DNA of 64,000 nt from contig CACMRC010000005.1 in the NCBI GenBank assembly GCA_902615975.1, positions 37,738 to 101,737 of the forward strand, in the 5' to 3' direction. The position numbers were made by a program, and so were the translations under genes. This DNA is from an uncultured Pelagibacteraceae bacterium (lineage in GTDB: Bacteria > Pseudomonadota > Alphaproteobacteria > Pelagibacterales > Pelagibacteraceae). Positions 26,036 to 35,829 of this stretch are shown piece after piece. The notes beneath the pieces were generated by a model. It searched no databases and was not told the DNA's origin. It was given only the letters and a program-made list of their open reading frames with translations. The number at the start of each line of letters is the position of its first letter. The first letter of the stretch is position 1.

Positions 26036-27096
26036 ATCAAACTTTCTAAATCTTTGCTTGATGGCAACAGTCTCGCCTCATCAAAATCTTTTAAGTTATT
26101 CTGTTCAATAATTTTTTGTAAAACTTCAATATATTGGCTTCCTGTTTCAGCATATTTATCTAAATATTTAGATAATATTAAACTATCCAACGGATTGTTT
26201 TGATTTCTAAGTTCTGTACGTGCTTTTCTCAAATTTTTATATGTCGAGTGGGTGTTTAAATTTCTTAAATATGCTCTAACAGATAATTGTAAGCTGTGAA
26301 ATTTCATAACTTTATGATCTTTGCCTTCATCAGCATTTTTTGGTTTTAATCCTTCTCCAGACCAAGTCCATTGTCCAAATAAAGCGTTTCCCTTTAATGC
26401 AAACCTCGAGGTTCCCCATCCTGTTTCTTTAGCTGCTTGAGCTATCGCTAACGAAACTGGTATTTCATCCATTCTTATTTTCAAAGTAGATAAGTCATTC
26501 TCTCTAACCCCATATTGCTTATATTTTTTTTCTAACCATTTTTTTTCTATATCAGTATTGCTATTTTTACTTAGGATAGTGAACAATCTTTTTCTATCAA
26601 TTCTAATTTTATTGTTCTCTTTAACTATCAAAGGTAGAACAATTTTTATAAACATATCCTTTCTTTTTTTTGTATTTCCAATATTTTTAATTTCATTTGG
26701 CAAAAGTCCAATATCTACAGGTTTGATCAATTTTGTAACTCTAACATCTTTTAAATTATAGTTTAATTCTTTAAACAAAGAATCAATCTCAGATGTTGTG
26801 TATCTAACTAAGTTTATTTCAGAATTATTTTCCTCTAGAATATCATATAATAAATCTCTTTCATCAGTTTCAGTAAGAGAGTCTTCCTCAAAAGTGCCCT
26901 CTTTATTTAATGTGTTGTTAAAAATATTTTTAGATTTATTAGTGTATTCCACATTATTAAAATTTTTATCAGTAAAATTAATAATTATTGGTGTCACATA
27001 AAAAAATGAGATTACAATAAATGCACTCAAAAAAAATCGTGAAACTATATTAAAACTTTTATTTTTTAAAAAACCTGATTTTTTAAATTTTCTCAT
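26032..27096 (-). CDS. Bax-like glucosaminidase-domain protein
   Basis: Predicted membrane-anchored peptidoglycan hydrolase of 354 residues. An N-terminal transmembrane segment (FFLSAFIVISFFYVTPIII, about 22-40) is followed by an Asp/Glu/Asn-rich linker and a C-terminal glucosaminidase domain. That domain carries IPVSLAIAQAAKETGWGTSRF, with the catalytic Glu, and KGNALFGQWTW. Resembles E. coli Bax. It lies 6 bp after nfuA; a functional link is not obvious. Confidence 0.8.
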   Translation of the reverse strand: MRKFKKSGFLKNKSFNIVSRFFLSAFIVISFFYVTPIIINFTDKNFNNVEYTNKSKNIFNNTLNKEGTFEEDSLTETDERDLLYDILEENNSEINLVRYTTSEIDSLFKELNYNLKDVRVTKLIKPVDIGLLPNEIKNIGNTKKRKDMFIKIVLPLIVKENNKIRIDRKRLFTILSKNSNTDIEKKWLEKKYKQYGVRENDLSTLKIRMDEIPVSLAIAQAAKETGWGTSRFALKGNALFGQWTWSGEGLKPKNADEGKDHKVMKFHSLQLSVRAYLRNLNTHSTYKNLRKARTELRNQNNPLDSLILSKYLDKYAETGSQYIEVLQKIIEQNNLKDFDEARLLPSSKDLESLI

Positions 27097-27102
27097 AAAT
27101 TA

Positions 27103-27645
27103 TCACTGTATTGCAACTACCTCTTTTACCTCTGGTAAATAGTGACATAAAAGATTTTGAACACCTTGTTTTAAAGTCATAGTTGAACTGGGACAACCTG
27201 AACAACTTCCTTGTAGTTGCACCTTCACAACTCCATCTTTAAATTCTTTAAATTTTATATCGCCCCCATCTCTAGCAACTGCTGGTCTTATTTTTTGCTC
27301 TAAAATTTTTACAATTTTTTTCTCAATTTCACTTAAATCAGTAGCTTCCTCTTTTATATTTTCGTCAATTACAAACTCTTTACCATCTGCGTAAAAATCA
27401 TTTATTAAGGAAATTACAATATGTTTTATTTCGTCCCAATCAATATTTTCATTCTTGTTTACTGAAATAAAATCTTGACCTAAAAAAATACCCTCAACAC
27501 CATTTATTGATAAAATATTTCTTACCAATTCATTTTGTATATCTTCTTTATTTGTAATTTCATAAGGACCGCTATTTGAAACTTTCTTCCCAGGAAGAAA
27601 TTTCAAAGAATTTGGATTCGGTGTTACTTCAGTTTGAACGAACAT
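27103..27645 (-). CDS. nfuA: Fe-S cluster carrier NfuA-type protein
   Basis: NifU-like scaffold/carrier of 180 residues. The N-terminal Nfu_N domain opens with FVQTEVTPNPNSLKFLPG and the C-terminal NifU domain has the CxxC cluster site in GSCSGCPSSTMTLKQGV near residue 145. Both are the architecture of alphaproteobacterial and mitochondrial NFU1. Likely delivers [4Fe-4S] clusters to enzymes such as MiaB and lipoate synthase. Follows trpS by 52 bp. Confidence 0.9.
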   Translation of the reverse strand: MFVQTEVTPNPNSLKFLPGKKVSNSGPYEITNKEDIQNELVRNILSINGVEGIFLGQDFISVNKNENIDWDEIKHIVISLINDFYADGKEFVIDENIKEEATDLSEIEKKIVKILEQKIRPAVARDGGDIKFKEFKDGVVKVQLQGSCSGCPSSTMTLKQGVQNLLCHYLPEVKEVVAIQ

Positions 27646-27671
27646 AAATTATATATAGTGAATATTTTGAA

Positions 27672-27701
27672 AATTAAAACTTGATAATAAATTTTTATCA
27701 A
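27672..27701 (-). terminator. Weak hairpin at trpS end
   Basis: TTGATAA (27681-27687) and TTATCAA (27695-27701) form a 7-bp stem overlapping the trpS stop. On the minus strand it is followed by GTTTTAATTTTC. Stem GC content is low, so any termination would be partial. Confidence 0.35.
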
Positions 27702-28699
27702 AAACCTATTATTTCTTTAATTCTTTCGATCTTTTTTGAAGCAATCAAATTAGCTTTTTCAACTCCATCTAGAAGAATTTCATCTAAAAAGCTTTTATCT
27801 CCTAAAAGTTTTTTTATCTCTTTAGAAATTGGTTCAATTTTTTTGACAAGTTCTTCAGCTAATTGTTCTTTAAATTCTGAAAAATTTTTGCCTGCAAAAT
27901 TTTTTACTGAATTTTCTAATGTAGAATTAGTCAAGCTTGAATAAATTCCTAAAAGGTTTCTTGCTTCTAATCTTTCATCAAGTTCCTTTATATCTTGCGG
28001 CATAGGCAAAGGATCTGTTTTTGCTTTTTTGATCTTGTTTATTATTTCATCTTTATTGTCTGTTAAATTTATTCGACTTAAATCTGATAATTCTGATTTA
28101 CTCATTTTTTTTGAACCATCTTTTAAACTCATTATTCTTGAAAATTCTTTTTGAATTAGAGGTTCTGGAACTTGAAGAAAATTTTCTACATCAAAATCAT
28201 TATTAAATTTTTGGGCTATATCTCTGCACAACTCTAAATGTTGTTTTTGATCATCACCTACAGGAACGTGAGTGGCATCGTATAAAAGAATATCAGCTGC
28301 CATTAGAACTGGATAAGAATATAAACCAATACTGGCTTTCTCTTTGTCTTTCCCGGCTTTTTCTTTAAATTGGGTCATTCTATTTAACCAACCCATTCTA
28401 GCAACACAGCTTAAAATCCATGCTCCTTCTGCATGAGCAGCTACACTAGATTGATTAAAAATTATACTTTTATTTGAATCTATTCCACTTGCTATAAAAG
28501 TTGCAACAGTTTCCCGGATATTATTTTTTAATTCTTTAGGATCTTGCTTTACTGTAATGGCATGTAAATCAACTACACAAAATATACAATTGTTATCTTT
28601 ATCGTTATTTAAGTCTACAAAGTTTTTTATGGCACCTAAATAATTTCCAAGATGAAGATTACCTGTAGGCTGGACACCAGAAAATATTTTTTTACCCAT
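27698..28699 (-). CDS. trpS: Tryptophanyl-tRNA synthetase
   Basis: Class I aminoacyl-tRNA synthetase of 333 residues. The N-terminus [21 protein letters not shown] contains the HIGH-like TGNLHLGN, written here in parts as [13 protein letters not shown]. The KMSKS loop is [13 protein letters not shown] near residue 196. [16 protein letters not shown] is typical of bacterial TrpS. It sits 4 bp after murJ. Confidence 0.96.
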   Translation of the reverse strand: MGKKIFSGVQPTGNLHLGNYLGAIKNFVDLNNDKDNNCIFCVVDLHAITVKQDPKELKNNIRETVATFIASGIDSNKSIIFNQSSVAAHAEGAWILSCVARMGWLNRMTQFKEKAGKDKEKASIGLYSYPVLMAADILLYDATHVPVGDDQKQHLELCRDIAQKFNNDFDVENFLQVPEPLIQKEFSRIMSLKDGSKKMSKSELSDLSRINLTDNKDEIINKIKKAKTDPLPMPQDIKELDERLEARNLLGIYSSLTNSTLENSVKNFAGKNFSEFKEQLAEELVKKIEPISKEIKKLLGDKSFLDEILLDGVEKANLIASKKIERIKEIIGF

Positions 28700-28703
28700 A
28701 AAA

Positions 28704-30233
28704 TTAATACTTTAATTTAATATCATTCATTTGAAAAGCTTTGATGAAATAACACACAATTAAATAAAATAATAATCCTAATATAACAGATAAAACTAAA
28801 TAAAAAGATTTAATTGACTGATTGAATGCTAATTCGTTTTGAAAAAAATTTAACATAAAGTTAAAAAATAAACCCATCATAATTGATGCAAAAATTATTT
28901 TAAAAAATTTAATAAGAAATATTTGGTTAAAATAAAATAATTGTCGATTTTTTAAGAATAAAAATAACAATATTGAATTAAACCAAGATGAAATAGATGT
29001 GGCTATTGGAATTATTATAAAACCAATTTCACTAAAATAATACAAACTGATGAAAATATTAACCAATACTGAGATCAAAGAAATATAAAATGGAGTTTTG
29101 GTATCATGGTTTGCAAAGAAAAAACTTGAAAAAACTTTAATCAATGCAAAAGCGGGCAAACCTAATGCAAAATAATACAAAGCCAAACTTGAGTTGCTTA
29201 CTGAATTTTCATTGAAAGACCCATAGCCAAATAAAGCTGAGATAATTTGTTCTGATCCTATGATTAAAGCGATAGTTGCTGGGAGACTTAAGAATAAACT
29301 TAATTCAAGAGCTTTATTTTGTATAAGTAAAATCCTATTTTTTTTTCTAGATTGAATATGTTTTGAAAGCTGTGGAAGTATCACAACACCAATGGCTATA
29401 CCAGCTAAAGCTAGATTAATTTGATAAATTCTATCTGCATAATATAAATAAGAAACTGCACTTGCTTGAAATGATGCAATTATTGTACCAATTAAAATAT
29501 TAATTTGAGTGACACCTGAAGAAAAAATACTTGGTAAAAGTTTTTTAAAAAAGAATTTAACTTTGTTACTTACTTTTAATTCAAAACTAAATTTAAGTGA
29601 GTAATATTTTGATACATATTTATATAAAAACATTAATTGTAAAAAACCAGCTATAGAAACACCATAAGATAAATAATATACTAACTGATCACCTAAATTT
29701 TTTGAAAGAATTAATACTAAAATTAAAATAATATTCAATATTATTGGGGCTGCAGCGGCGGCGGCAAATTTATTGTGTGAATTTAGAATTGCAGAAAAAA
29801 ATGAGGCCAAACAAATAAAGAATAAAAAAGGAAACGTAATTCTTGTTAAATTAATTGCTATCTCCATTTTTTCTAAATCACCCACAAATCCTGGAGCAAT
29901 AATTGAAACAAATGCGGGCATGAAAATTTGAATTATTATTGTTAAAAATAACAACCCTAAAAAAAGGAGATTAAAAATAGCGTTAGCGAATTTGTTTGAT
30001 TGTTTTTTTCCTTTAGAAATTTCTGATGAATAACTTGGAACAAAGGCCGCATTAAAAGTGCCTTCGGCGAACAATCTTCTAAAAGTATTTGGAATTCTAA
30101 ATGCTACAAAAAAGGCATCCGCCAGCATCCCTGTTCCTAGAAAAATTGCTATTAAAATATCTCTTAAATAACCCAGCAATCTACTAATGATAGTATAAAA
30201 TCCAAATGTGCCTGTTGACTTAAGTAAGTTCAT
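28704..30233 (-). CDS. murJ: Lipid II flippase MurJ
   Basis: MOP-superfamily membrane protein of 509 residues with about 14 predicted helices that flips lipid II across the inner membrane. The N-terminus [20 protein letters not shown], followed by [21 protein letters not shown] with [15 protein letters not shown], is diagnostic. It starts divergently from maeB with a 52-bp gap. Confidence 0.95.
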   Translation of the reverse strand: MNLLKSTGTFGFYTIISRLLGYLRDILIAIFLGTGMLADAFFVAFRIPNTFRRLFAEGTFNAAFVPSYSSEISKGKKQSNKFANAIFNLLFLGLLFLTIIIQIFMPAFVSIIAPGFVGDLEKMEIAINLTRITFPFLFFICLASFFSAILNSHNKFAAAAAAPIILNIILILVLILSKNLGDQLVYYLSYGVSIAGFLQLMFLYKYVSKYYSLKFSFELKVSNKVKFFFKKLLPSIFSSGVTQINILIGTIIASFQASAVSYLYYADRIYQINLALAGIAIGVVILPQLSKHIQSRKKNRILLIQNKALELSLFLSLPATIALIIGSEQIISALFGYGSFNENSVSNSSLALYYFALGLPAFALIKVFSSFFFANHDTKTPFYISLISVLVNIFISLYYFSEIGFIIIPIATSISSWFNSILLFLFLKNRQLFYFNQIFLIKFFKIIFASIMMGLFFNFMLNFFQNELAFNQSIKSFYLVLSVILGLLFYLIVCYFIKAFQMNDIKLKY

Positions 30234-30285
30234 AAATCATATTAGTCTTAATTTTACCCCAATTGTACACTTATTGTTATCAGAA

Positions 30286-32571
30286 ATGAAAAAAACAAAA
30301 ATCGATCATTACACGGATAAAGAAGCTTTAGATTTTCATAAAGACAAAAAACCTGGCAAGATTGAGATTATTTCATCAAAAAATATGACAACTAAGCGTG
30401 ATCTCGCTTTAGCCTACTCTCCAGGAGTTGCTGCTCCTGTTAAAAAGATAAGTGAAAATCCAGAAGCAGCTTATGATTACACAAGTAAAGGAAACCTTGT
30501 TGCTGTAATAAGTAATGGTTCTGCAATATTAGGGATGGGAAATTTAGGTGCTCTTGCATCAAAGCCTGTGATGGAAGGAAAGGCTGTATTATTTAAAAGA
30601 TTTGCAGATATTGATTCGATTGATTTAGAGATTGATTGTAAAGATACAGACGAAATCATAAATTCAATTAAAAATTTTGCACCTAGCTTTGGTGGAATAA
30701 ATTTAGAAGACATAGCAGCCCCAGATTGTTTTATAATAGAACAGAAATTAAAAGAAATTTTGGATATTCCAGTTTTTCATGATGACCAACATGGAACAGC
30801 AATTATAACTACCGCAGCATTAATTAATGCCTTAGATATTTGTGGTAAATCAATAAAAAAAATTAAAGTTGTAGTTAATGGTGCTGGAGCTTCAGCACAA
30901 GCTTGTACCGAGTTATTTAAAAATTCAGGAGTTAAATCTGAAAATATAATAATGCTAGACAGAAAAGGCGTTATTTACGAAGGAAGAACTGAGGGAATTG
31001 ATCAATGGAAATCCAGATATTCAGTTAAAACTAAACATAGAACTTTAAAGGATGCCGTTAAAGGCGCAGATGTTTTTTTAGGATTATCAGCAAAAGGTGT
31101 TCTAAAAAAAGAGATGGTTAAATCTATGGCAAAAAATCCAATTATATTTGCTTGTGCTAATCCTGATCCAGAAATTACCCCAGAGGAAATTAGTGAGGTT
31201 AGAAATGATGCTATTGTTGCAACAGGGAGATCAGACTACCCTAATCAAGTAAATAATTTAATTGGATTTCCTTATATCTTTAGAGGAGCTTTAGATGTGA
31301 GATCTAAAACAATAAATGAAGAAATGAAAGTTGCTGCTGCTAATGCGATAGCTAAACTTGCAAGGGAAGATGTTCCTGATGAAGTGGTTGCAGCTATGGG
31401 TGGTGAAAGACCTCATTATGGAAAAGACTATATTATTCCATCTACATTTGATCCAAGATTAATTAGTGTAATACCAGCAGCTGTAGCAAAAGCAGCCATA
31501 GTTAGTGGAGCAGCCAGAAAAAACATAGATGATTTTGAAGTTTATAAAGATCAACTAAAACAAAGACTAGACCCAACCGTTACCATCATGCAGGGTATTA
31601 ATTCATTTATTAAGAAAAATCAGAAAAGAATAGTTTTTGCAGATGGTGAAGATGAAAATACTTTAAAAGCCGCTATAGCATTCAAAAATTCAAAATTAGG
31701 TATTCCAATCTTGGTTGGTAAAGAAAGTAAAATTAAAGAACAGATTAAAAATATTGGTTACAGTGAAAATTTTGACATTGAGATTGTTAATTCAAAAGAT
31801 GAAGAAAAAAGAAAAAGATACGTAAAACATTTATTTGAAAAATTACAAAGAGAACAAGGATTATTAGAACGAGATTGTGACAGAATGATTAGAAATGATA
31901 GAGTTGTCTGGGCTACTAGTATGGTTGCCTGCGGTGATGCTGATGGTGCTGTAACAGGTAATACAAGACGATTTGGTGCTTCATTTGAAAAAATTAAGCA
32001 AGTTGTTGATGTAAGAAAAGGTGAGATTATGTTTGGTTTAAACATGATCGTTCATAAAGGGAGAACTATTTTTGTTGGTGATACAAGTGTCCATGAATAT
32101 CCAACTTCTGAACAAATGGCTGAAATGGCAATATCTACAGCAAGAGTAGTAAGACTTTTTGGATTTGATCCTAAAGTTGCTTTTGTATCCCACTCTACAT
32201 TTGGACAACCTCTTACTAGTAGAACAAAACATATTCGAAACGCGGTTGAGATATTAAAAGAAAGAAAAGTAGACTTTGAATTTGATGGAGATATGCAGCC
32301 TGATGTTGCTCTTAATCTAGAGTATGAGGAACTTTATCCTTTTGCAAAGATAGTTGGTAAAGCAAATATTTTAATAATGCCTGGACAACATAGTGCAGCA
32401 ATTTCTTACAAATTAATGAAAACTATAGGTGAAACAAAAGTGATTGGACCATTATTAATTGGACTTGGGCTTCCAATAGAAATTGCACCTTTAAGATCAT
32501 CAACTTCTGAGATACTTAATTTAGCATCAATTGCTGCTTATTCTTCTCAAGTGATTGATTACAAAAAATAA
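30286..32571 (+). CDS. maeB: NADP-dependent malic enzyme with phosphotransacetylase-like domain
   Basis: Oxidative decarboxylation of malate to pyruvate, linking the TCA cycle to acetyl-CoA and NADPH supply. The start is set at MKKTKIDHYTDKEALDFH; the open frame runs 26 codons upstream into murJ. The N-terminal malic enzyme part (to about 430) includes LAYSPGVAAPV, FHDDQHGTAI and VNGAGASAQAC. The C-terminal PTA-like domain (about 435-760) includes FADGEDENTLKAA and is typically regulatory. 761 residues, normal for MaeB. Its stop directly abuts the convergent stop of the BON-domain lipoprotein. Confidence 0.95.
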   Translation: MKKTKIDHYTDKEALDFHKDKKPGKIEIISSKNMTTKRDLALAYSPGVAAPVKKISENPEAAYDYTSKGNLVAVISNGSAILGMGNLGALASKPVMEGKAVLFKRFADIDSIDLEIDCKDTDEIINSIKNFAPSFGGINLEDIAAPDCFIIEQKLKEILDIPVFHDDQHGTAIITTAALINALDICGKSIKKIKVVVNGAGASAQACTELFKNSGVKSENIIMLDRKGVIYEGRTEGIDQWKSRYSVKTKHRTLKDAVKGADVFLGLSAKGVLKKEMVKSMAKNPIIFACANPDPEITPEEISEVRNDAIVATGRSDYPNQVNNLIGFPYIFRGALDVRSKTINEEMKVAAANAIAKLAREDVPDEVVAAMGGERPHYGKDYIIPSTFDPRLISVIPAAVAKAAIVSGAARKNIDDFEVYKDQLKQRLDPTVTIMQGINSFIKKNQKRIVFADGEDENTLKAAIAFKNSKLGIPILVGKESKIKEQIKNIGYSENFDIEIVNSKDEEKRKRYVKHLFEKLQREQGLLERDCDRMIRNDRVVWATSMVACGDADGAVTGNTRRFGASFEKIKQVVDVRKGEIMFGLNMIVHKGRTIFVGDTSVHEYPTSEQMAEMAISTARVVRLFGFDPKVAFVSHSTFGQPLTSRTKHIRNAVEILKERKVDFEFDGDMQPDVALNLEYEELYPFAKIVGKANILIMPGQHSAAISYKLMKTIGETKVIGPLLIGLGLPIEIAPLRSSTSEILNLASIAAYSSQVIDYKK

Positions 32572-33165
32572 TTATTCTCTTTGAATTCTTAAATCTTCAA
32601 CAAGAATAATACTGGCAATTACATCTTCGACATCAAGTATTTCTTTTGCTTCACTTATAACTAAATCCTTTTCTTCTGAAGTTAAGGCAATTCCATAAAT
32701 ATAGATTTTCTTTTTATAGGTATCTATTTGATAGTTAGTTGCTTTAATATTTTTATTAACAATTATAGCTGTTCTAAGTTGAGAAGTAATTAAAACGTCT
32801 TTTGCGGACTGTTTAAAATTAAATTCTTCTTTAATTTTGATATCATTTCTTACAGATCTAACGCCTTTCGTTTCCCAGGCTAGTTTTGTTATTAATAGTT
32901 TTTCTTCTGGGCTATCTACTTTTCCAGTTATAAAAATTCGACCATCTAAAACTTTTGTTTTAACTGAAATAAGATATTTTTTATCTTTAGCTAATATTTT
33001 AGCACTAATAGTTTTTTGCATTATAGAATCATCTATTTGAGTGCCCACTGTTCTAGGATCTAATGCAACAGAAACACCAGTTCCAAAAAGACCTTTAGAA
33101 CCAACCCCAACACATCCAGTTAAAATAAAACTTATTAAAACAAAAATTAATATTTTATTTTTCAT
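32572..33165 (-). CDS. BON-domain lipoprotein (DolP/YraP-like)
   Basis: Outer-membrane or periplasmic lipoprotein of 197 residues. The signal ends in a lipobox ILTGCVG with Cys near residue 18. Two BON domains follow (about 48-115 and 118-190), each with the G-x-V/I pattern (RIFITGKVDSPEEK, KIYIYGIALTSEEK). In E. coli dolP lies near rsmI and lpoA, the same neighbours as here, supporting a DolP-type role in envelope integrity. Starts inside the last codons of rsmI. Confidence 0.85.
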   Translation of the reverse strand: MKNKILIFVLISFILTGCVGVGSKGLFGTGVSVALDPRTVGTQIDDSIMQKTISAKILAKDKKYLISVKTKVLDGRIFITGKVDSPEEKLLITKLAWETKGVRSVRNDIKIKEEFNFKQSAKDVLITSQLRTAIIVNKNIKATNYQIDTYKKKIYIYGIALTSEEKDLVISEAKEILDVEDVIASIILVEDLRIQRE

Positions 33166-34018
33166 TTTTTAATTCTAAACAATAATTGTATATTTCTTTT
33201 TTAGATACGTTAGTACTTTTACTTAAAATATCTGTAATTTCTTTCGTAGACAATTTATTAATCATTTTTTTAATCATATTCATATCTGATTCACTTAATT
33301 TTTGAGATAGATTTTTGTGTATTTTTTTTTCAGAAACAACAACAGTTAACTCGCCTTTTGGTTCTTTTTCAAATAATTCTAATTCATCAACATTTTTTCT
33401 AATAAATTCCTCGTATATTTTTGTTATTTCTCTACAAAAAACTATCTTTCTTCCTGCAAAATTCTTTTTTATTTCAGGTATGATTTTATTAATTTTTTTT
33501 GGAGAAATAAAAAAAACTAAGGAATTTTCAAATTCTGATAATTTTTTTAATTCATTAGATAATTGCTGTTTTTTATCAGGGAAAAAACCACAAAACAAAA
33601 ATTTATCTGAAAAACCACTAATTGAAACAGCTGCAGCAACAGCCGAAGGTCCGGGAATGGGAAATATTTTAATCTCGTTATTAATACACTCATTAACTAA
33701 AATTGAACCAGGATCAGAAATACTAGGCGTACCAGCATCTGATATCAAAGAAATTATTTTTCCAGATTTTAGATATTCAATAATTTTTACTAGATTTTTT
33801 TTTTCATTAAATTTATGATTTGAAATTAATTTTGATTTTATTTGATATTTATCTAAAAGGTTTTTTGAAACACGAGTGTCTTCGCATAAAATATAATGAG
33901 ACTGCTGCAAAATTTCAATTGCTCTTAAAGTTATATCTTTTAGATTTCCTAAAGGAGTTGATACCAAATAAAGACCATTTTCGTATTCTTTTAATTTAAA
34001 TTGTGGTTTTATGATCAT
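33155..34018 (-). CDS. rsmI: 16S rRNA 2'-O-methyltransferase RsmI
   Basis: Tetrapyrrole-methylase-fold enzyme that methylates C1402 of 16S rRNA. It has 287 residues with GLYLVSTPLGNLKDITLRA, EDTRVSKNLL and LISDAGTPSISDPG, then IPGPSAVAAAVSISG, all RsmI signatures. Divergent from the LpoA-like gene with a 34-bp gap, overlapping the downstream lipoprotein start by 11 bp. The intended rsmI/lpoA divergence is the same as in enterobacteria. Confidence 0.95.
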   Translation of the reverse strand: MIIKPQFKLKEYENGLYLVSTPLGNLKDITLRAIEILQQSHYILCEDTRVSKNLLDKYQIKSKLISNHKFNEKKNLVKIIEYLKSGKIISLISDAGTPSISDPGSILVNECINNEIKIFPIPGPSAVAAAVSISGFSDKFLFCGFFPDKKQQLSNELKKLSEFENSLVFFISPKKINKIIPEIKKNFAGRKIVFCREITKIYEEFIRKNVDELELFEKEPKGELTVVVSEKKIHKNLSQKLSESDMNMIKKMINKLSTKEITDILSKSTNVSKKEIYNYCLELKNEK

Positions 34019-34052
34019 AATTTAGCTTAAAAAATATTATATTAGCATCAAA

Positions 34053-35207
34053 ATGATCAAATTTATTAAAATTATTTATTTTATTTTTTTTAGTTTCTAC
34101 TTTCAGTTTTTTTCAACTGTTAATGCTCAAGAAAAAATTAAGATAGGATTATTAGTACCTATGACGGGAGAAAATAAGGAGATTGGAGAGTCAATAATTA
34201 AAGCGGTTGGATTAGCTGCCAAAGATATTGATAATGATCTAATAGAAATCTATCCAAAAGATACTGCAACTAAAGCTAACCAAACTTTAAAATCGGCATT
34301 TGAATTTAGTGAAATGGGGATAAAAATTGTTATAGGCCCTGTGTTCTATGAAAGTCTAACTTATTTAGATGAAATGAAAGATTTAACTTTTTTATCATTA
34401 ACAAATAAAACTTTAGATCTTCCAAAAAATGTAATCTCTGCAGGAATTAATTCTACGTCACAATTTAATACAATAAAAAAATTTTTAGAAACTAATCAAA
34501 TACAAAGAACTGTTTTTTTAACACCAATTCGAGATTATGAATTTGAAATTAAAAGAGGAATGAAAAATTCAAAAATTAAAATTTATAAAGATTATGAATA
34601 TAATACAGAACCTACAAAACTAACAAAACAAATAGAAGAAATCACAAACTACAGAATTAGAAAGCAAAATTTGGAGGATGAAATAAATAGGATAAAAAAC
34701 TCAAATGATCCAAATAAAGAAAAAAAAATAAAAAGACTGGAAAAAAGATACACTTTAGGTGGTTTAAATTTTGATGCTGTGGTAATTGCAGATTTTGATG
34801 AAAGTCTAAAAAGTGTATCTACATCACTTTTATACACTGATGTACTTCCTAAAAATAAATATTTTATAACTTTAAATCAATGGTTCGATGAAAGTTTATT
34901 AAACGAAACTGATATTCAACCGCTATATTATCCGTCAATAAATAAAGAAAATTATGATAGCTACAAAATAAAATACTTTAACGCTTTTAATGAAGACCCT
35001 ACTCATTTATCTTTATTGAGCTATGATCTTGTTGGTTTAGTTTATTATTTATCACTAAACTCAAATAAGGAAAACTTAAGTAAAATTTTTAAGAGAAAAA
35101 ATTCATTCAAAGGAAAAATAGGAATTTTTGATATCAAAAATAATAAAATTAATCACAGATTAAATTTTTATAAAATTGAAGACCAAAAACTTATAGAAAT
35201 TTTCTAA
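34053..35207 (+). CDS. LpoA-like periplasmic binding-fold protein
   Basis: Exported protein of 384 residues with the type-1 periplasmic-binding fold used by LpoA/LppC activators of penicillin-binding proteins. The signal peptide ends in TVNAQEK; no lipobox Cys is present, unlike E. coli LpoA, so it should be soluble. IKIGLLVPMTGENKEIGESI opens the ligand-binding fold. Synteny with rsmI and a DolP-like gene supports the LpoA reading; an amino-acid-binding protein is the alternative. It overlaps convergent rdgB by 17 bp. Confidence 0.72.
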   Translation: MIKFIKIIYFIFFSFYFQFFSTVNAQEKIKIGLLVPMTGENKEIGESIIKAVGLAAKDIDNDLIEIYPKDTATKANQTLKSAFEFSEMGIKIVIGPVFYESLTYLDEMKDLTFLSLTNKTLDLPKNVISAGINSTSQFNTIKKFLETNQIQRTVFLTPIRDYEFEIKRGMKNSKIKIYKDYEYNTEPTKLTKQIEEITNYRIRKQNLEDEINRIKNSNDPNKEKKIKRLEKRYTLGGLNFDAVVIADFDESLKSVSTSLLYTDVLPKNKYFITLNQWFDESLLNETDIQPLYYPSINKENYDSYKIKYFNAFNEDPTHLSLLSYDLVGLVYYLSLNSNKENLSKIFKRKNSFKGKIGIFDIKNNKINHRLNFYKIEDQKLIEIF

Positions 35208-35793
35208 TTTTTTTAAATGCCTGAAATCTATGGTCCATTTTATATTTTTGGGACGGCCTCATCTCTCCAAAAGTTTTTTTCTTTTTAAGAGGTATAAAAA
35301 TTGGATCATATCCAAATCCATTTTTACCTCTTGGTTTATCTGAAATAAAACCTTCTACTTTTCCTAATACACATGCTATTTTTTGATTTAAATATGAAAT
35401 GGATAGAACGCAAATAAATCTTGCTTTAATTTTTTTATTTTTCCAACTTTTATCTTTTTTATTTAACTCTCTATAAACTTTTCTTATAGCTTTACTAAAA
35501 TCTCCATGCTTTCCTCCCCACCTTGCAGAATAAATTCCAGGACTTTTATCTAAAAAATCTATCTCTAAACCTGAGTCATCAGCCAAACAAATTAACCCTG
35601 TTTTTTTTGAAAAATATTTAGATTTAATTAATGAATTTTCTTTAAATGTCTTTCCATTTTCAACTGGGCTTTTTATATTAAATTCGGATGTAGAATGAAT
35701 TTTAATACTTTTTGGTAATAAACTCTTGATTTCACGTAATTTACCTCTGTTATTGGTACCAATGAGTAATTTATTAATTTTTTGTTTATACAT
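35191..35793 (-). CDS. rdgB: XTP/dITP diphosphatase (RdgB/HAM1)
   Basis: Hydrolyses non-canonical purine nucleotides (ITP, XTP) to monophosphates. It has 200 residues with LLIGTNNRGKLREIKSLL, the substrate loop LADDSGLEIDFLDKSPGIYSARW (given as ADDSGLEID and PGIYSARWGG), and GFGYDPIF. The C-terminus SQKYKMDHRFQAF retains the usual S-x-K-x3-HR pattern. It is divergent from grpE with a 36-bp gap. Confidence 0.95.
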   Translation of the reverse strand: MYKQKINKLLIGTNNRGKLREIKSLLPKSIKIHSTSEFNIKSPVENGKTFKENSLIKSKYFSKKTGLICLADDSGLEIDFLDKSPGIYSARWGGKHGDFSKAIRKVYRELNKKDKSWKNKKIKARFICVLSISYLNQKIACVLGKVEGFISDKPRGKNGFGYDPIFIPLKKKKTFGEMRPSQKYKMDHRFQAFKKIRKFL

Positions 35794-35829
35794 CTAGAAA
35801 TTAAAAAAATGCTTACCATATAAGAAGCT

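Noticed and set aside
33315..33818. 167-codon plus-strand frame antisense to rsmI
   Set aside because: Antisense shadow of a clear RsmI; no ribosome site and no recognisable domain.
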